A DNA stretch of 64,000 bases from Setoptus koraiensis (Eukaryota; Arthropoda). Both the position numbers and the translations under genes were made by a program. Positions 25,901 to 34,135 of this stretch are shown here, one piece after another. The notes under the pieces were generated by a model. It was not told the origin of the DNA. It saw nothing but the letters and a program-made list of their open reading frames with translations, and searched no databases. How positions within the stretch are numbered: the stretch's first letter is position 1; each line of letters starts with the position of its first letter. The stretch lies in the NCBI GenBank assembly GCA_048013815.1, contig CM106585.1, positions 4,588,001-4,652,000 of the forward strand, given 5' to 3'.

Positions 25901-28042
25901 CTGTTCATGATGTTCAAGTACTCGAACGTGAGTTGACCGACTCTGTCATCTCTGTCAATCCATCCATCGAATATCCGTTTTTAACTTATAATTATTTGCT
26001 TTTTTTATCTGCGTCTCTTATTTGCATATTAATCTTTTTGTGCGACACACCAGCTCGTCATCAACAGGTTCAAGACGGTGGCCTACTTCGGCCTGATGCA
26101 CATCATCGGCACCTCTATCACCTTCTGGTTTCGGACCATTCTCGAGGAGGCATTCGAGGATTTCGTGCACAAAATGGACTATTTCAAGCAGACGGCGCCC
26201 GCTGCCCAGCACACCGTGCTGGGCAGCTTGTCGTTGGCGTCGCCGGCCGGCACAATGAACCGGCCCGCTGGCGCAGATTTTGGCCACAACAAGACGGGCT
26301 TGATGGGCGCTTCCGGCGGGCCCGTGCTCGTTTCGTTGCTCGACATGGCCAGCAATTTGTTGTCGCGCACCAACGACACCTTCCTCGGGCGCTCATCCGC
26401 AATGCCCGCCGACGCAAACGCAGACCGGGCTCAAATGGCCGGTGGTCAAGTGGGTCAAGTGGGCCAATTGGGCCAATTGGGTGGCCAAAGCGCCGGCAAG
26501 TCCAATTTGTTTCTCGACACAACCCCATCGTCGCTGTTTGGCCTGGCCTCAGAAAACAATTATCTGGCCAGTCTGTTGAGCAACTTTTACGCTGACCACA
26601 TGGCGGCCGCCACTTCGGCAATCGCCACATCAAATTTATATCCCGACTCGTCTATAGACCAGGACACACTGTTGAGCGGTCATCATCTGTTGGACAGTAG
26701 ACCGTTGAATGTGGCCACTGTCGTGGGTGACGGTCACCACCATCTCAGACTGAATTCGGCCGACGCCATGGCGCACACCAACGACGAACAGGGCGTTATA
26801 AGCGAATCAATTGCGCAATCACTAATGACTCTAATGTCGTCGCCCGTTTCCGCCACAATATCGCCCCAATTGGCCAGCCATTTGCCCGGCTCGTATGCAT
26901 GCGCTCAAAACACCCTGCTAACTACCAAATCAATGAATGCGTTGCCCTATTTATATCCGTTCACCATAGAATACAATCTCCTATTGGCTGCCACATTCCT
27001 TGGCCTCTATTTCAATATTGGCCGGCTCTCATCAAGTGGCTGCAGTAATCATCCGTTTAGGCGCGAATTGGTGCACAATTACGAGAACGGCAAGGAGGAA
27101 TTAGAATACAAGAGCAATTTTGTCGTTAATGCCGATTGTCACGCTGCCAACAAGGGTCTGTTTTGCGGATTTTTCGTGTTGCTGGTCACTCTCGTGTCCA
27201 TAGTGATATTTTTTGTCACCATCAACAAACCGCAGCACGTTCAATTGGGCATAAAAATAAATCTCATACAAGAGACAACGCTGACAGTGCTGATATTACT
27301 GGTCACTTTGGCCGGCTTTCGGCAAGTGGTCAAGCTAAACAGAAATGCCTGCCTGAAAGACAAGGTGACCACAGACGATGTGCTTATGCTTGTGCCATTG
27401 CCCTTCTTTTTCATACACTCTCTACTGTCATTCAGAGCGGAAATGGCCTCAATTAGCGCCAGCAAAAGTCCGCTTAGCAATCCCACCAGCAACACTACAC
27501 TGTCGCACAATCTCACTTCATCCGCCAGCGCTGCTCTGCATCAGCCCGCAATTATCCGGCTAAACAACAGCAACACAAACCACAATATGACCTCAACATT
27601 GGCCAATCATTTGCTGAAAATGTCCAATCACAGCAGTCAGTTTGCAACAAACGCGACACAACAACAGCAACCGTTTGATTATTTCAAGCTGATCACTATA
27701 TCGTTGCATGTTCTAGTTATGATTGAGGTATTAGTTCAGACTAATTTTATTATAGACGGCATGCGTAGGTGCTCGCAATCGCGCTATCTCAGATTCAAGA
27801 AGCCAGGCAGAGAATTAATAACGTTCGCCATACTACTAAATATAACTTATTGGATAGTGGCAACATTTGAATCGAAATCAGTGGAACAATATCAAACAGA
27901 GATTGACTTTTACGGGCCTCTGCCGTGGATGTTTGTGTCGCACACAACGCTGCCAGTCATGCTATTCTACAGGTATCACAGCTCCGTTTGTCTGGCAGAA
28001 ATCTGGGGCCGGGCATACAAGCCGGCCAAGAAGGTCGGCTAA
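22952..28042 (+). CDS. Otopetrin family proton channel
   Basis: Otopetrins are 12-helix proton-selective channels of the plasma membrane, used in acid sensing. Exons: 22952-24531, 25021-25927 and 26054-28042, with phase 2 and phase 0 introns, together 1491 aa. The start ATG follows an in-frame TAA at 22928-22930. Residues 1-487 are low complexity (Asn, Gln, Ser, Thr) with a poly-Gln run encoded near 24125-24160. Predicted helices: TM1 490-513, TM2 528-550, TM3 765-785, TM4 801-825, TM5 838-860, TM6 1128-1151, TM7 1197-1220, TM8 1231-1253, TM9 1271-1289, TM10 1371-1397, TM11 1416-1435, TM12 1450-1471. The family signature after the second intron, FGLMHIIGTSITFWFRT, is clear. The TM2-TM3 and TM5-TM6 linkers (about 214 and 267 aa) are unusually long. 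Vertebrate members are near 600 aa; insect members can be much longer. All twelve helices and both domain halves are present, so the gene looks intact. Confidence 0.96.
24532..25020 (+). other. Otopetrin intron 1
   Basis: A 489-bp phase 2 intron: donor CTACAG|GTGAGT, acceptor ATTTGCGCAG|CTCGG. It separates the low-complexity N-terminus plus TM1 from TM2. Joining AG to C gives Ser527. It contains a small inverted repeat, aggtgaaaa...tttttcacct, near 24688-24712. Confidence 0.93.
25928..26053 (+). other. Otopetrin intron 2
   Basis: A 126-bp phase 0 intron between TM4 (ending KYSN) and TM5 (starting LVINRF). Donor GTGAGT, acceptor ACACACCAG. The reading frame is kept exactly. Confidence 0.94.
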
Positions 28043-28170
28043 CCTGTGAGCGTAATTGAAGTGTGTCAGATTAACTTATCCTCTTACCTTTCGCATTTCT
28101 GTGTGTCGCTTTCTTGTGCTGTAGTGGCCATGACGTGGCCAAACATCACGAAAACGAAAACAAATACCGA

Positions 28171-28176
28171 AATAAA
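28171..28176 (+). promoter_or_regulatory. Candidate poly(A) signal of otopetrin
   Basis: AATAAA, about 130 nt after the stop codon. Further AATAAA hexamers occur at 28306-28311, 28336-28341 and 28344-28349, so alternative cleavage sites are possible. Confidence 0.55.
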
Positions 28177-28528
28177 TTCTAGAAATTTACAACATTTGCA
28201 CAACCATCACCTTTAAATCTAAGTCAATTCTGAGCAGTACCGGTAGCCTTGGCGCCTTGCCGCCAGACATGTCAATATTGTACGATAATGTAAAAAATAA
28301 TTCAAAATAAAATCTAAATATTGTGCGAATAATATAATAAAATAATAAAACAGTTTCGGCTCTAACAGCGAACTAACGCCGTGCGGACCCAACAAAGTGT
28401 ATTTCTGGTTAGCTGTATTGTCTGGTTAGCTGTATTGGTTGCCCGGTACCGAGTGTGGCGGCCTCTGGCTGTTATAATAAGAGCCGGGCTTTTATTCCAG
28501 AAGACGGGGCCTAAAGAGGCCCTTATTG

Positions 28529-28588
28529 CGAATAAAAGTCCGAATAAAAGTCCGAATAAAAGTCCGAATAAAAGTCCGAATAAAAGCC
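28529..28588. repeat. 12-bp minisatellite (gtccgaataaaa)
   Basis: Four to five copies of the dodecamer, each carrying AATAAA, run directly into a hairpin (28578-28620). The array lies between the last otopetrin exon and the receptor start, and adds many extra poly(A)-signal hexamers. Confidence 0.9.
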
Positions 28589-28620
28589 ACTTCAGATCGG
28601 GCCTAAAGTGGCTTTTATTC
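28578..28620. repeat. Inverted repeat with 15-bp perfect arms
   Basis: Left arm 28578-28592 (gaataaaagccactt) and right arm 28606-28620 are exact reverse complements around a 13-bp loop. Related words (gggcttttattc at 28486, gggcctaaag at 28507) lie just upstream, so the block appears built from both direct and inverted copies. Confidence 0.9.
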
Positions 28621-29286
28621 ATCACAATAACAGCCATGGGTTTAGACCATTCAGGCCGCCACACTACCGGCGGTATCGTAATGGCTGAGTTAAGAATTTT
28701 CGATGATGAAACAAAGTTGAATCCGAGCTATACGGCGGACGGGGCATTTCGAGGCTGCGAGGCGATGCGAAGTTAATCTAGGGCATGCCTCACGATACAA
28801 GCCAAGTCCGTTGCATCCATTCATTCAATGTAATCGGATATGGTCTGGATTTTTCAGAGGCTCCACTTAACTTGATCACATATATTCGGCGGCGACCTCG
28901 CACTGGCATGTATCTCGACGGGAAGGGGCATGCATTTCTATTTAGTGAGGTCATTTAGTGAGCCCTTTGCTATTGTTCGAATTGTTTATATCGTATGCTT
29001 TCGAACAGCGCTGTCAATCATTTATTCTGGCCCATTGTCATCGTCAAAAGCAACAGAAAATGCAGCAGATCCGAAATATAATGCCGCTGAAACATTTTGT
29101 TCATTTGTCGCCATATTCCGGCATATAATAGATGACAACAAAACGGCGTCTCTTATCTCTGGCCGTTACAGGGTGGCGGCTTGTGTAGGCCCAACTGGTC
29201 GCTCACCCTTGCAATGGATAAGTTACATATACGTATTACGGATTGGATGCTGCGGATTATGATGTTGAATTAATTTTTGCCACAAA

Positions 29287-31155
29287 ATGTCGGCCCAAAA
29301 GACAAAAAAGCAACACAAGACTGCCACAGCAACTATTTTTCTCAAGTTCGCCTTAGCCTACTATTTATTCGTGGTGGATCTCATCTTCTTAGAGGCTGCC
29401 GTTTGGACCAGATATCAAGCCAAAAGGTACTTGACTAACAAGACGTTAATAGTTTCCGTCATAGTGAGAGAGCCGTTTGTAATATTCAACAAAAATGGAC
29501 CGGGCCGCATCAAGAGCAGCACACCGATGATGCAAGCACAACAAAGTGACAAAAATACAACAATCATAGACGAGTATCAAGTGGACCTGTCAGATCCCCA
29601 AAACTATTCTGGCGTTGCCGTAGAAGTTCTCGAACGTTTGTCGCATATGTTCCGCTTCAAGTATCGCTTTTTGCACCGAAAAGACGACCTGTTCGGTTCA
29701 AAAAGCCCCGATGGATCTTGGAATGGCCTGATTGGTGACGTGTATCACAATATATCCGATATTGGCCTCACTGCTCTGTCTATCACAATGGAACGTATGC
29801 TGGCAGTTGATTTTAGTCGAGCCTACTTCGTTGAAACCACTGCAATATTGATACCTAAACCCGAAGAAGAAAAGAATTATTTTGCCATATTTCAGCCATT
29901 CTCAATGAATGTTTGGCTGGTATTGCTGGTCACAATATTGAGCCTGATCATGCTGATACCATTGATGTTGTGGTTGTCCCCAGACGGTCACAACGCGACA
30001 ATTGTCCGTGGTAGGTGTGGTGAATTGGATTATGCGCACCAAAATGGCCAGTCAAACCGACACAGACTACGAGAAACTACCAGAAATCCAGCAAAACATT
30101 ATTGGGTGCAACAATTTTACTATTCAGTCTCTAGTGTCATCAACATACTCCTGATTCGAGGTAGGTACGCAATGGATTATCTTTATCCAATAAGAAAAAT
30201 TGTGACGTTTCATTCATGTGTCTTTGTAAAATTTTCATTGTAATGCCATTGCACCGCCACACGATCTAGATATTGAGGACCCGCCAAGACAAACTCCAAT
30301 TAGAATATTATTGTGCGTTTGGTGGCTGAGCACAACAGTCATAGTGAACATCTACTTTGGTATACTGTTCGGGCAACTGGTAGTGCCGCGGCTGCCCCAT
30401 TCGATAGATACGCTCGAGGAACTGGCCAACCAGGACAAAATTAAGTGGAGCGTCACCAGAGGTTCCGCTACTTACGATCTATTTTTAAAATCGGCCCCCG
30501 ATTCAGTGTATGCGAAAATTGGCAGAAAAATGGAGAATGCCACCAGTGCCGAATATGGCATAAATAGAACGCTGAACTCAGGATGGGCTTTCATACGCGA
30601 GAAATCAATTCTTACATTCAAGGTGAGTCGATACAGGTCGCCTACAGTCACGTCATGTTAGGGCTAATTTCTAACTGACCAATTTCAAACTGGCCATCCA
30701 ACGAAAATCTATTATTGATATTGCTTGAACAGATTTCGGAATATCATACACGGATGAAACACTGCAGAATGAAACTGGCCAAAGAGGAGTTCTTTTCGGT
30801 GGGCTTCGGCTTGGCCTTTAGGAAGGGCGCACCCTATACAAGTGCTTTCGATTCCGCTATTGGCATGATGATCGAGAACGGATTTGTGGCAAAATGGCAA
30901 GCCCAATACTGGCCCACAAAAAACGTCTACACTCAGTGCGACGATGGACCCGCCGAGGGTGAGCCTCTGTCTATGAAGCACTTTCTGAGTATTTATCTAG
31001 TGTGCTCGCTCATAATATTGACTTCCGCTGGAGTGCTATTGTATCAATCGACCCACAAGCACATAATTGTTGGCCAAATGAAACCGCTCATAATCAGAAT
31101 AGTTCAATGGATACGAAATAGTAGAAAAAACACAACAGTCATAATTGAGGCCTGA
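29287..31155 (+). CDS. Ionotropic receptor (iGluR-related ligand-gated channel)
   Basis: This family comprises ligand-gated cation channels related to ionotropic glutamate receptors; in arthropods the IR branch serves chemosensation. Exons: 29287-30160, 30270-30622 and 30733-31155 (phases 1 and 0), 549 aa. Hydrophobic segment 17-40 is probably a signal peptide. The S1 lobe is about 54-195 and includes LTALSITMER with the family Arg at 170, followed by VDFSRAY. M1 is 208-230 and the pore-like segment 272-291. M3 is 304-328, without the classical SYTANLAAF. The S2 lobe spans about 338-485, with GSATYDLF (Thr359) and AFDSAI (Asp449), positions where family members keep ligand-contact residues. 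M4 is 490-514. There is no large amino-terminal domain, as in divergent IRs. The ligand cannot be told, and I cannot assign an orthologue. The gene looks intact. Confidence 0.92.
30161..30269 (+). other. Ionotropic receptor intron 1
   Basis: 109 bp, phase 1. Donor GATTCGAG|GTAGGT, acceptor ACGATCTAG|ATATTG. Splicing makes Asp292, just after the pore-like segment. Read-through would meet a stop within the intron. Confidence 0.9.
30623..30732 (+). other. Ionotropic receptor intron 2
   Basis: 110 bp, phase 0. Donor TTCAAG|GTGAGT, acceptor GCTTGAACAG|ATTTC. It divides the S2 lobe. Confidence 0.92.
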
Positions 31156-31900
31156 TTTTGCATTGTCACAAACTCGCCGAAAATCGAAGCAAAAAAAAAA
31201 TCTGCAATGGTGGAACTCCAGCACTTTTTAGCGCTTCATTAGTGGCCAATAATTTGCACGTCATTTCAGATCAATGATTACATCAGAAAGAGCAATTTTT
31301 AGATGATCGCGGAAAAAACAAATGACGCTTACAGTGATTCAAGCCTGCCCGTTGCGAAGGAAAAGTCGTACGAAATATCTAGCCGCTGGGCTCCCAACGA
31401 AAATCGTAAAACAGCTAAGCAGAAATTGCTGCTTCAGACAAAACCTTTGCGTCACGAAGGATGTCATCATAGGCTTATTGTGATTATTTGTGTCGAGATT
31501 GCTTAATAAATTTTAGTCGCTCAATGCTGTCAGCTAATGAGCTAATTGTAGAGTAGAAAGAGTCAACCACGGTCTGTCGTAATCAGTTGGTAATTACCGA
31601 GAGAGAGAGCGCCTTCCTTTCGTTTGTGTTAATACATCCGTTGTGATTTTTTTATATCATGCCCGTGTTTTATTGCTGCCATAACTGCTTATATAAGCTG
31701 GCCATTTTTGTTTGTTTGCCCATAAAAATATTTCTGCGTTTAAAATTTCATTGTCACATAGCGATTGAACTTGAACAATTTTCGCTTTTTTGTTCGTTGT
31801 TTCAACTAGTTTTCAGTCCCGAAATTATTGCCGCTCTCAATCAGCGTACTGCCGCTAATTTTTAATTGGATCATCGAAATATTGCTAGCACAGAAATAAA
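31156..31900. other. Receptor to secreted-protein intergenic region
   Basis: It carries a run of ten A at about 31187-31196 and AATAAA at 31504-31509, the likely receptor poly(A) signal. An open frame at 31303-31506 (67 codons, stop overlapping that AATAAA, preceded by an acceptor-like ATTTTTAG) could be an alternative receptor tail exon or nothing; I have no domain or frame evidence for it. Confidence 0.5.
31504..31509 (+). promoter_or_regulatory. Candidate poly(A) signal, receptor gene
   Basis: AATAAA, about 350 nt after the receptor stop codon. It is the first such hexamer downstream. Confidence 0.45.
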
Positions 31901-32218
31901 ATGAAGTTAAAATGCAGCTCCACACAATTGTTGGTGGCCTCAATTATTCTGTTGGTGGTGACACGAGTGTCCTGTGATGATAACCAGGATCAAGGTAGCT
32001 CGGTTGCCGCAAACAATGCCGACAATCTGACCACAAACGGCACCACCGATGGCGCAAACAAAAATGGAACCGCAAGCAACGCCACTGACGGATCACAAAC
32101 AGATTCGGGGCAACCATCGTCCAGCGATCAATGCTTCATTAGGAAGGCCATGGATAGGATTACAAAATATTTCAAGAAGCTTTTTATGCCAGTCACAAGA
32201 ATAATACCGTCACAGTAA
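31901..32218 (+). CDS. Small secreted protein with cationic amphipathic tail
   Basis: A single-exon frame of 105 aa. Residues 1-25 are a signal peptide (basic start, hydrophobic LLVASIILLVV, Cys25). Residues 26-77 are acidic and rich in Asn, Thr, Ser and Gly, with four N-glycosylation sequons (Asn42, 46, 55, 60). Residues 78-103 are strongly basic (seven Lys/Arg, one Asp) and amphipathic, with FIRKAMDRITKYFKKLF in the middle. This layout, signal then acidic spacer then cationic helix, is that of many antimicrobial or venom peptide precursors. That role is inference; no family is recognised and only one Cys would remain after cleavage. It lies about 750 bp after the receptor gene, and its stop is 36 bp from the stop of the convergent coiled-coil gene. 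Confidence 0.6.
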   Translation: MKLKCSSTQLLVASIILLVVTRVSCDDNQDQGSSVAANNADNLTTNGTTDGANKNGTASNATDGSQTDSGQPSSSDQCFIRKAMDRITKYFKKLFMPVTRIIPSQ

Positions 32219-32254
32219 TAATAACCTGATTATGTCATAATTGAGCAGTAATTG

Positions 32255-33136
32255 TCACTGTTTTGTATTTGATGTTGGCCTCTTTTTACAATTGCACCAC
32301 CAAATCATGAGGAGCGCAAAACGTCGCAATTGAGCGCAACGTTGTCCGTTAGTCGCATTTATAACCTTGGGCACTTTTTGCTTCTTCTTGAACAATCTCT
32401 TTGGTAATACGACCAGGCGGTTGACAAGCGATGCGAGTTTATATTTTTCATCACTTGGTGTGCTGTCGCGTTTGAAAGAGCTTGTATTGCAGGAACTTGA
32501 TTCCTCTATTTTGTTTATCGCCGCGGGCTCTTCTCCGTCGTCGGCACTAGTCAACTGGTGCTCCTCTGTCATGTCGTCGTCCTCACCAAAGACAGTCTCA
32601 TTTGGATCTGCTGATTTTCGCAACAATGTTCTCAACGACTTGTTTCTCTCGATTAATTCAAACTTTTTTTTCAAAGATTTAACCTCTTCTGACATGGCCT
32701 TCTCTTTTTGGTTGAATCTCCTCAGCAGAGAATCCTAATTGAAGCATGATCGGGATCAAGTAATTCGACATTTAGTTCATGCACGCTATCATTGATCCCA
32801 ACCGATTCTTTCTCGACCGAAATCTGGCAAAGCAATACTTACATGTCTCTCGTTCAACAATTTCAACTGTGATTCTAATTCCGCCTTTGTTTCCAAAAGA
32901 ATTCTCATGTCGCCCAAGTATTTTTCAATGCTGTCTTGTCGCGATCTCAATATGGCCTGGGTTTCGTTTAGTTTCAGCTCGTACTGATTCAAAGCAGAAT
33001 ATGTCTCATCGTGAATTTTCGATCTGTCTTCGTCTAGTCGGGACATATCTTTTTCTAGATGTCGCAAGCGTGGGCCCAAGCCCGATGGTTGATCGTTTGC
33101 GGACGCAGATCGTTTTTTCGCTGGTGTTGATGCCAT
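32255..33136 (-). CDS. Coiled-coil protein of unknown function
   Basis: Two exons on the minus strand: 33136-32843 (98 codons) and 32734-32255, joined in phase 0 into 257 aa. The donor is AGACAT|GTAAGT and the acceptor CTTCAATTAG|GATTC. Residues 1-20 are basic and Ser rich. About 22-145 read as continuous coiled coil (heptad-like Leu/Ile, many Glu, Lys and Arg), and the helix crosses the splice junction without a break (LLNERH then DSLLRRF), which supports the model. Residues 146-200 are acidic and Ser/Thr rich. The end is basic (RLFKKKQK) with a short hydrophobic patch (FALLMIWW). I recognise no family; a cytoskeletal or centrosomal role would be a guess. Confidence 0.78.
32735..32842 (-). 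other. Intron of the coiled-coil gene
   Basis: 108 bp, phase 0, GT-AG on the minus strand. Unspliced, exon 1 would end after about 18 extra codons (RIGWDQ then stop). Confidence 0.85.
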
Positions 33137-33840
33137 TGTGTCGTTTACGACTAAACTGTGCGCTGTAACTTGTTATTATTAGTGACTTATTATTATTAAT
33201 AACTTATTACTATTAATAACTTATCCCCTTTCGATGTGACATTGATTGAGGCGCCAGGTTTTCACTGTGATGTTCTTCACAACCGCATAGTTTGATTTGA
33301 AACTCATGACTAACTATCTGTTTGTGTTCACGCCAGAGTTTGGATCCCAAGTTGCATTGCAACTATCCGGAAAAGAGTCCCCAGGTCCGTTTAAGAATTT
33401 GTTAGCAGCAGTAACGTGCTCAAAATAATTTGATAAAACTCATCAACTTATTGTGTGCTCAAATTTTACCGACAAACAGATAATAATCGATCTCTTTCAG
33501 TTTATTAAAAATTGATGAGATGCAGCCCAAGATTAGCACTTGATTTTTGCACCATTCCGGCGTTTTGTGCGTTTTATTACGTGACAACGTGCCACTGGTT
33601 AGCACTTTCGCGTTCATCCATCATCAGTGAAGTATAGTGGTCACTGGCCATTATATTAGCCACTGGTCAGGAATCATAGGCTAGCGAGTCGCATCTCCAC
33701 TTGAATGTTAAGTACTTGTCAAGCCAGGATAAAGTTGTCACAGATTACTAAACGGAGCTCACCAATTTATTTATGCATCAACATTACTAATGTTTCTTTC
33801 AATTCATTTATCTAGTAGCAAACCGTATGACAGATAGCTG
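33137..33840. other. Region upstream of the coiled-coil gene
   Basis: AT-rich; taataa/ttatta words around 33170-33225 form weak dyads. A 40-codon plus-strand frame from ATG at 33306 (MTNYLFVF start) is open but unsupported. It should contain the coiled-coil gene promoter, but no core element could be placed with confidence. Confidence 0.45.
33766..33771 (-). promoter_or_regulatory. Candidate poly(A) signal (minus strand)
   Basis: TTTATT on the plus strand, AATAAA on the minus strand, about 70 nt past the stop of the candidate terminal exon at 33841-34135. Confidence 0.35.
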
Positions 33841-34135
33841 TTAGTGGTCAATCAAATCGAGAATTTCGTTTGTCATGTGCATTCTTTTGCAAACAGAACA
33901 ACTGAAGATTTTTGCGCGGTAGATTATTTCGGGATAGAAATGTGACATAACTCCCTCGGGGTATTTTCTGTAAAACATCTCTTTTTTCGAGTGTATTGTA
34001 TTGGATTTTAGGCGAAAAGAATCAAGTGTCCACTGATTCGATATTTCAAATAACAGATGAATGGTACAGTCATGATCGTGGGAATTGGGCTCCCGAAAAA
34101 GAAAACTAGCGCCGAAAGTGGATATGCGTGGATAT
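33841..34135 (-). CDS. Candidate terminal exon, unknown protein
   Basis: The minus strand shows a strong acceptor (TTTTTTCCACAG) at 34147-34136. An open frame of 97 codons follows, ending TAA at 33843-33841. The C-terminal part reads KKEMFYRKYPEGVMSHF and then CSVCKRMHM, with a C-x2-C pair. An AATAAA follows 70 nt later. The peptide composition is protein-like and the AT-richer block differs from its flanks. No upstream exon with a matching phase was found, and the plus strand is also open in places, so this is only a candidate. No family is recognised. Confidence 0.35.

Larger units (their letters stand above)
28043..29286. other. Otopetrin-receptor intergenic region
   Basis: It holds the otopetrin 3' region with several AATAAA hexamers, then the repeat and hairpin block at 28486-28620. 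An open frame at 28930-29262 (110 codons from ATG) has no recognisable domain and no splice support, and was not accepted as a gene. Confidence 0.6.

Noticed and set aside
28930-29262. 110-codon open frame just before the receptor gene
   Set aside because: No domain and no splice junction into the receptor. The receptor start at 29287 already supplies a signal-like segment.
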